DNA of 64,000 nucleotides from NCBI RefSeq assembly GCF_000516985.1, contig NW_006917097.1:1984001-2048000 (forward strand), given 5' to 3'. The stretch's first letter is position 1; each line of letters begins with the position of its first letter. The stretch comes from Pestalotiopsis fici W106-1. Its lineage: Eukaryota; Ascomycota; Sordariomycetes; Amphisphaeriales; Sporocadaceae. This document shows, piece by piece, positions 9,679-20,607 of this stretch. A program made the position numbers and the translations under genes. The notes beneath the pieces are model-generated. The model saw nothing but the letters and a program-made list of their open reading frames with translations. It was not told the origin of the DNA and searched no databases.

Positions 9679-12548
9679 AAACTTCGAGATCTTTTTTAGG
9701 GCACGGCTGCCGGTTACCGCACTCTCGGGGGAAATCATGTCCTGGGCCGTGTGCTCCCAACTTTAAAATATATCAGGAGGGAGAAGCATAAAATAAGGCT
9801 AAGAGGGGGGAGGGAAAATAAAGGGAGCAAGAAAAGAGAGTTTTCTCTGACACAGCCCTGCGCGCTCTGCCTTGCGGGCGCCCTTGGTGACCCAGTCGGA
9901 TTGTCTAGGCTGGTTCGGGGTCAAGAGAGGAGAAAGAATGGGAAAGAAAATATGACCGAGTTCTGCAGAGGAAAGGATCCAGGCAAGCATAGGGAGAAAA
10001 AAAAAAGGTACACAAGGAAAAGCGTGGAAGCATAATCCAGCCCTACGGTGATGACGCGCTGTTTTTTTTCTTTTCTTTCTCACGTACGCATCTTGACGAT
10101 AAGCTTTTTTCTTTTGTAAAATAACCTCTGTTAAGCAGACCGCTCCTTGTTCCTCTCATTCGGGGTTCTTGTGCTCACCACCACCACTTCATATGGCGGA
10201 AGGGGGTGGGGGGTTAGAAAAACAAATCAGATAATGGCTATAGGCTATTTCTACTCTGTTGCTCCCGAATTGACTAATTATAGGCTTATCCAATGGGAAA
10301 TTACAATTCTGTTGCGGCATATACTGCTCCGCCTTGTGTTTTCTCGAAAAAGTCGGGAACTACAGTTTTTGATTATTTCCTTGCCTTACCTAGCGGAAAA
10401 ACAGCATGATTTATCACTCCCTCACCCATTATGCGTGCTTTCGGAGCAAAAGATATGAAGTGAGCACTTGGTGAAGCATGTAGAGGTGTGTGAGCAAGTA
10501 TCGTAGGCATCATGTGCTTATAATGGTTGATAATCATTAATTGTTTTGTCAACTTGACTGGAGGAAAGCCGAGGTTTCCTATATTTCTTTCAGAGTCTGT
10601 ATACTGGACATTTATTTGTCCGGCCACTCATATTTCGGTATCGTTTAATGCCAAATCATTTCGGCCATTGTTGTGGCTGCTCCTATTGCTGTAGAGGCTA
10701 CTGCCGCCGCCGCCGCAACCTTTTGACTCAATGTACCTGTCCAGCTTGTGATCAAGTACTGTGTGAATCACTCTGTATAGCCTCCCGTTCGTATGGGGAT
10801 ATCGTCTGTCCTAGTTCCATTACCCATCATGGCTCATTCAGCTGTCATGAAGCCTCGAGACCTGATACCAGATAGCTTTCTGTGATATCATTTATTTCGA
10901 TCAAAGATGACCATCTCGTTGGGAAAGAATAAAAAACAGTCGGAAAAAAGGTATTTTTCCCGGTATTCTTTTTTTTATTCTTGCTTGTTCCCCCCTAAAG
11001 GCGTAGGCTAGATGCAATGGCCTGCGTCTCGAGGGCATACTTTCTCTAGGGATCTGGCGTACACATGATGGCGGATAGACAACTTTAAATTTGGCGATAG
11101 CGGGAGAAGAGAAAGGGGCTCCCCTTTGGGAGGTGACAGGAAAGAAGAACCAAAAACGTCAGGGTCAATTAACCTCACGAGAGTTTGAGACCACTTCACA
11201 CATCTACCAGACCCTCCTTCTCGTTCCCCCATTTTGCAACGGTCTGGTCCACCCCTCTTTCGCCATTCTGTTTTAGTTTCCGTCAAGGATCAGCTACTTT
11301 TTTCTGTTTTGGGGGCCGCAAATAGATTGGTTTCTCACCACGAATCCCCTTTCCCCCGTCATTATGCGAGATGTCAGCAGTAAGATGGGGAAAATCGCCG
11401 GTAGATGGTGAGGCGTCATGGGGGAAACGGTACGGGAAGGGAAGAGACTAGCTACTCGCTATCCAAGGCGAGTAGTGGGAGGTCGAGGGAGGCAAGAGAA
11501 GGTGGAACCAGCCCCCTTATACCTACTCCGGGCTTTTGCTCGTGATAGAGAGTTCCCAAATATGACAAAAGGGCAGATACATGGGAACATTGCCCAATAT
11601 GTGAAACGATAGTAGCAAGTTTAGAGAGTCACATGCGTGACGCGTCTTGTTGAAGAGAGGGACCGTCGTAAGTACAGTCGTAGGCTCTTTCATCAGGCAA
11701 GTATACCTAATACAGCCAGACTACTACAGAGCCAATCACTTTTGCTGGCACGTACATGCAACGACCTCTTTTGGGCTGGCTCATCTGATCGATCTTCGGT
11801 CTGTGGCCGAGCCCGCCTCTAGGCTCGGTCGGAATGGAACTCGGAAGCCCACGAGGCAAGAGAATGTGATGCAGCGGATGAGGGGGAAACAGGGTCTAGT
11901 TGCCGGCTCTTCCATGATACCATGAAGTTGGCCCCATTGTTCCTTTCTAAAGTCCGAAAGAGCCGAGTTTCTGATGTTTTTGGTAGACTCGAGTCTCACG
12001 GCACAATGATGCCGAACAAACGCACAAAGATGGTCCATAACAGTCCCCCCCCCTACTCGGCGTACTTTCGCGATTCTGGATATCATTTGTTTTCTTTACC
12101 GTTTTCGCCGAAGTTCGCCGAGAAATCAGTCTGATCAGAGAGAATGAGATGAACTATGCTGTCCTTGAATCTCATCATCATTCCTGCTAGCTATTGCTAG
12201 AGATGCCAAGGCCACCTATCAACGGCGCGGGCCGCGGAAAATGCCAAGCTTCGCTGCCAAGCTTCTACTAACAAAGGAAAGAAGATGATGATGCTGACGC
12301 TCAAGTTTCACTTGCATGATCGTTTGTGCGGAACGGGCATGGAACGGGGTGAGGTTGATCTTCAAAGTACGTGTTTTTTTTTTGCCCTTCACGTTTGATA
12401 ATGCCAATTATATGTTTTCCAAGACACTCGATCATGGAAGCCATGTCCATGTATCATAGCACGTGAGCAGAGCTGTAGTGAAATTCTTTTCAAAGCGCTG
12501 TTGCATAGAGTGGGAAAAGCGCATATTCGCCCCAAGATATCACAATTA
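9679..12548. other. Intergenic right of the gap
   Basis: Low-complexity purine-rich sequence (9770-10030), then mixed sequence with poly-T and poly-A tracts near 10061 and 10965. No reading frame is supportable. The last part should include the 3' UTR of the CIA30-domain gene, which ends at 12549 on the minus strand. Confidence 0.5.
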
Positions 12549-13500
12549 CTAGAGCAAACCACAAGATAGATAATTTCTCCATGTCTTCTTTGGTGTCACA
12601 TGGCCAGACTTTTCCGAGTATTGCCCAATAGACTGACGGGCATCGTCATCCTTACTCAAGGCAGGGTCTTCGGCGACACTGATGGATTCGATTTCTAGCC
12701 GGAAAGGACCTTGCTGTTCTCCAAAAAAGCTATTCACAATGTTAACCAGTGGATGAAGAGGAATGGGAGAAGAAAAAGAAATAAAGAAAATAAAATAATG
12801 ATAATTCCAAGAGTGGATGGATTTGACACTAACCTCCGCATCATTATGCTGACCCGCCTCACCGATTTCAGATCCAGCGGCTCGGCGTCTGACTTGGGCT
12901 TGCCGCGGTACGTGGGCTTGAACGCGGACCAGGGCACAAACGCCTTGTGGTCTTTTTCATGGGTAAAGTCATACTCCCAGCTGACGGTGCTCTGCTCGCG
13001 GCCATCCGGGCGCTTTGGCAGCTCCTGGTCCTTGAGCGTGAGCGTGTACTTTTTGCCGTCGCCGCCGAGCAACTTGAGCAGGATCCCGTCGCCGCGCGAC
13101 AGGTCCCAAGGCCCTTGGTCATCGGTAGTCCGCTGGGACGCAAAGCCCGCGCCGCCTAGAGTCTTGATGTCTAGGTTGCCGCGAAAAATGGCCGCCGAGA
13201 CCTGGGTGTGCTGCCCAGAAGTACATTCGAGGTAGGACTGGCTTTTGCCCCCGCGGACGCGATCATCAGAAGACGTCCAGCATCGTGCATCCCAGCCTCT
13301 TTGTGCGTAAAGTCAGTATAGTTTGTCGTCATCGTCATCATTACTGCCAAAAAGAGCTTTTTGGGGGGCCATGCGGGCTTTGCCATTTTTTCTTCTTCTT
13401 CCTCCCTCTTCAAAGGGCAGCAAGCCAGACGCAATCAAGGTGGAAAGAAGAGATACACTTACGCGGCTCCACCAAAGAGGTCAAAGTGGTATGGACTCAT
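12549..13500 (-). CDS. CIA30-domain protein (complex I intermediate-associated protein 30-like)
   Basis: Three exons on the minus strand: 13500..13463, 13298..12834 and 12729..12549, with introns of 164 and 104 nt. The phases fit (Ala and Ser codons are split) and give a 227-residue protein. It starts MSPYHFDLFGGAAGWDAR and continues with WTSSDDRVRGGKSQSYL, LDIKTLGGAGFASQRTT, WDLSRGDGI and VSIMMRSFFGEQ, the conserved blocks of the CIA30 (NDUFAF1/galactose-binding-like) fold. The domain covers nearly the whole protein and there is no mitochondrial presequence. Family knowledge: true CIA30 assembles mitochondrial complex I. This short form looks like the separate, presequence-less fungal paralogue, so a role in complex I is uncertain. 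A telobox-like motif lies about 310 bases upstream. The gene stands alone: its nearest gene neighbours are about 4.6 kb (the bZIP gene) and 5.0 kb (sre1) away. Confidence 0.88.
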
Positions 13501-13569
13501 GGTTATCTGGGTAATAGGGAAAAAATGCTTATCGACAAGGGCGAATAATAGGATCAGAGCCAGAGCCAA

Positions 13570-13597
13570 AAGCCTGAAGCCTGAAGCCTGAAGCCTG
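13570..13597. repeat. Tandem heptamer AAGCCTG x4
   Basis: Four exact adjacent copies of AAGCCTG, about 70-100 bases upstream of the CIA30-gene start on the opposite strand. A minisatellite-like expansion inside a likely promoter or leader. Confidence 0.75.
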
Positions 13598-13810
13598 CCA
13601 GCCAGGGTTAGCCGTCGTCTCACAGGCGCGCGTCTGTCCGAGCCCCGGCTCACTCTAAACAATTGCACTACTTGATTGGATCAAGGGCCGCGCGAGTTTT
13701 CTAGAGCTGTCAGATCGTCACTTGCGTCAAATGAAGTCGCTCCCAATTACCGCCCGTATGTACACAGGTGAAGAGGACGTCGTCAATGTCGTTGCTCTCT
13801 CGTTTGCCGG

Positions 13811-13820
13811 TTTAGGGTTT
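13811..13820 (-). promoter_or_regulatory. Telobox-like motif AAACCCTAAA
   Basis: The plus strand reads TTTAGGGTTT; on the gene strand this is AAACCCTAAA, about 310 bases before the CIA30-gene ATG. In fungi such ARCCCTAA boxes are bound by Tbf1-type factors, notably at ribosomal-protein promoters. Single short match; function inferred only. Confidence 0.3.
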
Positions 13821-16800
13821 AGCAAGGGCGAAAAAATAAGCCCGGGGAGACCCCCATCTTTTTTCTTTTTTTTCTCGGCTGCTGCTGCTTAGTAGATGAT
13901 CTCATCGAAACTTGATCCGCTCCGGGATGTCACTCTGGCGCCAACCGGGGGACTCGGCCGGAGAAGGGGGGCTGGCATTTGGCTATCGGCCGAACAGTCC
14001 AATGACTCCAATCAAATGAATGACTGAGAGCAAAGCCCGGACAATCTTGATTTCTATGGAAGCTTAAGTCAAGTCTGGACGATTCCATATTTGCAACGGC
14101 TTACAGATCCAAATATCTCGCTATGCAAAATACGACCATGACGGCGCCATGCATGCCCATTCATTGCAAATACTATCATTTTCAGGCTTCATCTGCGCCA
14201 GTCAAAGACCCGGTTCCGGTTCGGGTAAGTAGCCTTTTGCTCCAATATACTTTAGCGCACATGGAATTGGTAATTGGCTGTCTTGCGGACGTGTCATGGC
14301 CGCCTGTTTTCTGCTCTACTGTATACACTACGGCACGAGTCGAGCTTGGAGGTTCATGATTGGCAGGGACAAAGCACGACGTCGTTGTCGTTGTAGTCTT
14401 TGCTGCTCTCTGTCTCTTCGGAGTTGTGCTCGTTTCCTCTCTCGATGGCTTGCCTGCTTCCTCGCTCACGCTTGTACCATTGCCAATTTGCTACTCCACG
14501 AGGCCCCGACTCGTCGCTCGATAGTCTGGTGGATTCGCAAATTTGGAACTTCTTGCTTACAGTATAGTTTACTATGCACATACTCTCTTCCCCCAGGTTG
14601 GGTAAGAAAGAAAGCCAAGCTTTGTAAGGGGGTCCGCTCGGTTGATCCTTGGTCTTGATACTACTGCTTCCTTACCCGGCACTCGCTGCTCGTCAGAACT
14701 CTGTTCACTGGGCAGCCTCCGTGCGTAGTGTTCCTACGCGACAAATAAAACTACCGCTACCTTTTGGGAGCACAAGGAATATCCAGTGTAGAATAAATGA
14801 GGGGATTTTTATTGCATTCTTTCGCTTTTCCTTTGCAGTGCCACTTACGTGATCATCTAAGAGCAATCCATCCAAAAACTCCTTTGCTCATTCGGCAGTC
14901 CCCAATAGGCCAGACCGTGAGGCTTGCCCATAGACAAGTCTGGGCCCGCAATCAAGGTTCAGCATGTCTCATCGTCTTGAACAGGACCATGTGGCAGATG
15001 GGGGCCAAGGTAGAGAAATGGAAGGAGGCCACATGGAGGGACAAGTCAGGCGAGGCGGGTTGCTGCTCTATGCCTTTTGTTCGTGATGAATATTTCTCTT
15101 CCCCCTATATTGCCACGCTTGTTTCATCTCCGGGTCTAGTCATGGATGGTCAAGAGGGCATGATTTAGGTGCACACATATGTTGATGATCATGTTGCTAT
15201 TGTAGTTGATCACGGTTCAGGCAGAGCGACTGGCTGATTGTCGCCGTGTGCCTGCCACATTACCAAAACAGACAGGTCCGAGCCAGAACAGCTCAGCCCT
15301 ATCAAAAGGGGTCCGGGAATGGGAGGGGGGGAAGAGATTCAGAGGGAAAAAGGTGTTGCTATTGGCCTCCGCTAAAACGCGGCCGACTGTGGAGATAAGT
15401 TTGTGAATCCTTTCTCCTGCTTGCATCCGATAATCCAAGGTAAGGGGGACGAACAGCATATTCTCTCTTCCTAATCGTCGAGGCATGACGAAGATCATTT
15501 CTGAGTATGGGCCAATGTTATGGAAAGTCTCGCGGCGGATTATCATCAGACGATACATGACAAGTCTTCTCTTGGGTGTTGGATGGATGCATACATGAGT
15601 GAGTATAGCCTCGTACTCTCCCCCCCAACACCAACACCAAGGAGCGGAAACGTTTTGCATGTGCCGCTTGAACGTGTCAGGAAACAATACCTGGAAAAGT
15701 CTCCGGAGGTGCTTCAAAGACAAAAAGTCTCCGGGGTGCTGGGAAGGGGAGGGGGGGGGCTGCTTGCATCATTCCGTGCTCCTTTGACAAGAGTGATGGT
15801 TTACTGAAACCCTGCGTCATGTACGATAACCAGCGGCCGACTGCCCCGGTTTATTTTTTGCCCTTCCCTTTAAACTATAAACCCTAAACTAGTACAACAA
15901 GCACGATACCTGCCACCAGGCTTGCTGCTGGGCTCCATGACCCTTACCGACAGACACATACACCATGTGGGAACTGGCAGCTTTTGGAACGGTAGCTTCG
16001 GGGGTGGAAGGCAGAGCCAAGCTTCTTATTGCAGAACAAACTGCCACAAGATTCCAAACAGGATTGGCTGCCGTGACTGAACTATCGTGAGTACCCTTGC
16101 AACCAACTTGCCAAACCAAGAGGATAAAGTCCGTAAAGTCCATGGCGTTTGACTTGATGCACAGCCGCCGCGCCGCACTTCTTCTTTTCCATAACAAGTA
16201 CCTGCTTCGAGGGTATCGTATAGAATTAGACATTGCAGAGCATCAATAAATCAATAGTAAGATAGGGCCATGTGTCTTTCCTTTACAAGTACATGTAAAT
16301 AGGTACGACTAGCCGTAGCCAGCCAGCCGGTTCGGTTGGGCTCTGCGCTTGTTTTCGCTTTTGCTGGGATGTGCAAAGTTCCTCGCAGCCGTTGGACGGG
16401 GCCTAGCAAGAGCCAAATGATCGATGATCAATGCGGTACCCACGACCGCGCCCTTGGCTAAACAGTTTCAGGGTCCAATTCCAAGGATCTGCCGTGTCTC
16501 TATTCTAAGTCACTTCTCTTTCCCTCCCTTTCTAATGAATGTTTGCTACGTAATAAAGAAAAACAATGTCATCGTGTTTAAGCTTTCCCCCAGCGTAAGA
16601 CCTGTTCTTCATGTATGCTTATCCATGTCCCATCTTTTTTACATACTTGCGGTGTCAAGAATAGAGAAATCAAGGCGAAGCCACAAGGTCTATTGTAGTC
16701 GTCTCGAGGACCGTTCGCAAAGAAGGGCGCGCTGTGATTCTCCATCCTCCTCTCCCAATCCCGCAACAGCCGGACCTAAACCTTGTCTTTTCCCAAGTGT

Positions 16801-16927
16801 CTTCAAGTTCTAGTATACCGCCCAACTCACCCTAAAACGGCGCGAAATTTGGATAGAATAAAAAGGGACCTAGGGCGTCTATTGACTTTTAACTGTATTT
16901 GGATAACCGAAAACGCTCTCAAATGCC

Positions 16928-16953
16928 GAAATACCGGGATTTCTCGGTATTTC
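16928..16953. repeat. 9-bp perfect inverted repeat
   Basis: GAAATACCG (16928-16936) and its exact complement CGGTATTTC (16945-16953) surround an 8-base loop. No TIR-TSD structure of a transposon is apparent around it. Confidence 0.5.
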
Positions 16954-18118
16954 CCCTTCTCTTCTATCTGTGACTTGTGTTATCTTGAATACACTAAGGT
17001 ATACACACCCACATAGACACCACGAGATACCATAGAGCAAAAGCCAGAAAAAGTCCCGAGCTATTCAAATGAGCATTGCGTCACATGTGGTCAAAATAAC
17101 ACAAGACAGACGCGTGTTTTTGCTCGCGCCTTTGTAAGCTGCCTCGAGCTTGCATAGTATCATGGAGGTGAATGAGCACAACGGAAACGTTCCAGATTAT
17201 GTTGGATAGTAGCGGAGCAGCTCAACCAAGATGTCATTGTAATATGCAGGCATTTTTCTTTCAATGCAATACTTTTGAAGATCACATTGGGAGCAGGAGA
17301 TTGGAGCTTGATAATTGGTTGTATAGCTTCTCCCATTTTTCTCATGTAGCTAGCCTAATCTAATGCTCTCCTCCTCTGTGAGAGCGACAATTTGCAGCTC
17401 CTTTGATCTCCAAATCATGCTCCCCGCCCTTGCTTGTCTTCTTGACCGACACCCAAAAGAGGTGATAATGATAAAGAGAAAAAAAAGGAAACATGAGAGG
17501 AAAAAAGCCAATGCCACTAACCACCCCAAGTATAATGATATTTGCCCAAGAATCCCGCAAGGTCGAGCACTTCGAACCCAAAGCAAAATTTTGCGCCTCC
17601 GCTTGCCATACATAAGCTCGTAAAGAAGTAGTAATGAAACATGAAAATATAAAAAAAAAAACGTAAAAACTTGGGCAAGAGAAGAGAAAAAAAAAACTAT
17701 GTCCAAAGAAGTTGTGATGGTGTGAACACATCTTTGTCTAATAAACCCCTTTTCCCGTTGTTTCCTTTTAAACCCCTTTTCTATACTGTTTTGGAAGGGG
17801 GGAGGAGGTCTTTTTTTTTCTTCTCTTCTTCTCTCTCTTTCAAAACCCGCTCATTGTTGTATCATGTTGGGCGAGTCTGGCATTGATAGCGGTGTGGTTG
17901 GGTACTCATAACCGGAATCAGAGCAGTTTGCCGAGTGGTCGAATGAGTGGGAAAGAGGCGGTGTCTGAATGAGTGGGAATCCGATCAGTTTCTTGTTCCT
18001 TTTTGTTTTGTTTTTTTTGTGATTGTTTGGTTTTTTTTTTAAATAAAAATCTTCTTTTCGTCTCGACACCCCGTGCTGAAAGAGAGAGATGGGGAGAGAT
18101 AGAGAGAGAGAAAGATAT

Positions 18119-18985
18119 TCATCGATGGTGATGATGGGAGCTATGATGGCGCACATGACTCACATGAGGGTTGGAGCTGTCGTATGGGTTCTGACCACTC
18201 ATATCAATGCCTGGCAGGAAGCCGTAGTTCATGTAGGGCGACAATGACTCCTCGGGGTACGATTCCCTCTTGATGGCGTCGTTGAAGTGAGTAATGGAGG
18301 GCAGCGTCGAGGGCATGGTGGTGGCCATGTAACTAGGGTACGCCTCGGCCGTGGTCATGGTCTGGTAGGGCTGCGCGGCACCGTAGGGAGGCAGCAGCAT
18401 CTCGTCGGGCGGCGGGTAAGAAGAGTACTGGATGAATGGTGGTGTGTGCGAGCGTTCTCTGTCGTCGTATGGCGAAGGAAACATGAGCTCGTCCTCGTGG
18501 GTCATGGGCGGCGTAAACTGGGGCGCTTGCACTGGCTTCTGGGGCGCCGGAGTTCCCTTTTGCGTCTTAACCGGGGACTTCTTCACATTCTTGCTGGTGG
18601 TCTGCTTCTCTGGTCCACTGGCCGGTGGGGAGCCATCCGAGGTGTTGGCGCGTCTCTCCAGGTCTTCCAAACGTCTCTTGAGCTTCTTGCCTGTAGTGGT
18701 TTGTTAGTCTTCTGATTTTGCTGCCCCCGGATTCTCGTCTTTTCTCCATGTACATGTGTAATGTATTGTTGCTCGGAATATAGAGAAGCTTCACGTACGG
18801 TAGTTGCGTTGAGCGATCCGGTTCTGGATCCTCCGGCGCTCAGCAAGATCGGAGATCTTGGTCCAATCCTCATCGGGGTTTGCGGAACTGGAAAAGGCGC
18901 TGCTGGTGCCGTGGGCGGGATATTGCCGTGGTGGTGGTGCCTGAGCGGCGGCATAGGTATATTGGTGTTGCGACATGGCAAACAT
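18119..18985 (-). CDS. Short atypical bZIP transcription factor
   Basis: Two exons on the minus strand, 18985..18799 and 18690..18119; the 108-nt intron (GTACGT...CAG) splits an Arg codon within the basic region. The product is 252 residues, or 249 if the second in-frame ATG at 18976 is used; both ATGs have good contexts. The basic region is near residues 49-66 (RRRIQNRIAQRNYRKKLKRR), a Yap-like NxxAQRxYR signature. The zipper is very short: after LKRRLEDLERR the chain turns into Ser/Pro/Gly-rich sequence. The rest is Pro/Tyr/Ser-rich, probably disordered, with a His-rich C-terminus (seven His in the last 13 residues). The family appears fungal-specific; I do not recognise a named orthologue with confidence. 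About 21.5 kb of gene-free DNA lies upstream, and its first 1.6 kb holds a cluster of TACGTA palindromes. Confidence 0.88.
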
Positions 18986-19386
18986 GTTGGTCTGAGTTTC
19001 AAGCAGAGATGGCTGCCAATCCAGTTTGAAAGATGAGTATATGAATAGCTGTTACACACACTCGGGCAGAGTGAGCTCAGTTTCTCTGTTGATGGTATAC
19101 AGTGGTATAGTAGATAGTGTGCCGGTAGTCAAGTGTGGTGCCTTGGTCAAGTTTCCTTTTCGTCAAAGAGATGTGATATTTGTATAGTCTTTCTTTCAAG
19201 TGTCTTTACTTGTTGATATGCTCAGAATGAATCTGAATGTCAAGGCTAGGACTGGATGAGGGTAGAAAGGATGGGGAGGGGATTCAAGATATATACATGA
19301 AGGCCGAGCAAGTGACGAGACAGCTACTGGTGTAAATCCTTTGACCAGGCAAGCTACCACGACTACTGGATACATGGATACATAGC

Positions 19387-20607
19387 TACGTACATGGGGA
19401 TGTGAGGGTCTCGTAGTAGCTAAGGTACGTACATTATTTTTGGGACCTTTGGCGTAAGGCCATCCACTCAATCACTCAGTTACTTACTCACTCCAGCAGG
19501 GCTCGTGGGTCTTTGACGGCCGCTGCAGGAGAGAGAAGGGACCAAGTGGGTGGACGTTCATCTACGTACCTGCTAAGCTAGGTACCTTCGCTACATACGT
19601 AGATACTCTGGCCCCCCCTCCTCCCCCCCTTGCCCTACCAGGACAGAAGAACGTTTTTGGCGCACACAGCCAGCGCCAGCCCAGTATGTACTGGTGGTAG
19701 TCAAGGTCGTCGGGGCCGGTACATGGGCAGGAGATGGGGTTAATTGGGGCCCATCCATCACTCTAGTGCCAGTATGAGCAGCATGTACGTAGATCCCACG
19801 GGTGAACGAATGCGAAGAGTGTGTGTGGATGGGTAGTGTCGATAGGTACACTACCTGGCGGACTGGACAAGAGGAGGAAGAAGCAGGGCAGTGTATTCCG
19901 TACCGACAATACGTATCTACTTTTCTTCTGGACAGGGGTTCCACGATAGCTGGGGACTTTACCTTTTGACTTGGGTGTGTGTCTTGTCTTGGCTTTTTTG
20001 GGTCCTTTGCAGTCCTTCCGCCTTTTCGGACTCGACCAAAAGGCTAATGCAACGTTCTGTGCGTTTGCCAATGAGGTGCTAACCCGCGCCGCAATTCCCA
20101 GGGCTCCAGGGGGGGTGCCACGGTACGTAAGTACATGTCCTACGCTACCTACGTATGTACTTTGCCTGGGTACGAGAACAGCGAACAAGGGGGGGGAGGG
20201 GATCAGTCAGTCATTCGGTTGGTCGGATTTTTGATCGGTGCCAGTCAAATGGGAAGGGAAGGGAAAGGAAAACACAGAGGGGAAAGAAAAGGGAAGGGAT
20301 GTGAAGCAGGGATAACTGAAGGTACCCAAGTATTTTGCCTGGTATTCCCATGTCGGGTCTTTTGGGTCCCGCACACTCGCCATTCAACACAATACCTACC
20401 TCACTAGCAACTGCTGTGCCTCGTGGATCAAGAGGAAAAAGTTCCCCCCCCAATCCTGCCCAGACAGCGAAGAGAAGAGACATAAAATCGAAGGGGTAGT
20501 TTTTGTTATTATTATTATTCTCAATCAGGGCTGTTAAAGCGGCGGTGACTCTCTTGACTCCATACACCATCCATGCTATGGCAGAAGAATAGGAACCGCA
20601 GTACGTA
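19387..20607. promoter_or_regulatory. Cluster of nine TACGTA palindromes upstream of the bZIP gene
   Basis: Exact TACGTA hexamers start at 19387, 19426, 19563, 19596, 19787, 19910, 20124, 20150 and 20602, that is 0.4-1.6 kb before the bZIP ATG. One more lies at 21835. A given hexamer is expected about once per 4 kb, and the few others I noticed in the window are scattered singly. ACGT-core palindromes (TACGTA, TTACGTAA) are typical bZIP recognition sites, so autoregulation or binding by another bZIP is plausible. No binding is shown. Confidence 0.45.

Larger units (their letters stand above)
7518..12548. other. Intergenic, about 5.0 kb, no supportable gene, contains an assembly gap
   Basis: Only short ORFs of arbitrary composition (124 residues or fewer) occur here; none shows a domain or consistent splice structure. 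Structure seen: a GC-rich 10-bp hairpin at 8288-8320, three copies of an octamer at 9027-9050, the N run at 9579-9678 preceded by a C tract, and scattered A, T and G homopolymers. The first few hundred bases are probably sre1 3' UTR. The true length is unknown because of the gap. Confidence 0.6.
13501..18118. other. Intergenic, about 4.6 kb, between CIA30 gene and bZIP gene
   Basis: The left side is the CIA30 promoter (heptamer repeat 13570-13597, telobox-like motif 13811-13820). The right side is AT-rich with poly-A/T tracts (17460-18060) and probably includes the bZIP 3' UTR. Two ORFs were considered and not accepted: 168 codons at 15217-15723 (-) and an 84-codon frame opening near 16143 (-). 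Neither has recognisable domains or a convincing gene structure. A 9-bp inverted repeat lies at 16928-16953, and a second telobox-like motif (AAACCCTAAA) at 15879-15888. Confidence 0.55.

Noticed and set aside
10648..10875. Cys-rich frame reminiscent of a zinc cluster
   Set aside because: Cysteine spacing does not fit Zn2Cys6 or other fungal zinc-finger patterns; low-complexity GCC/TGC repeats explain it.
15889..16233. 114-codon minus-strand ORF with a fairly protein-like internal start near 16143
   Set aside because: No domain and no partner exons; kept as intergenic.
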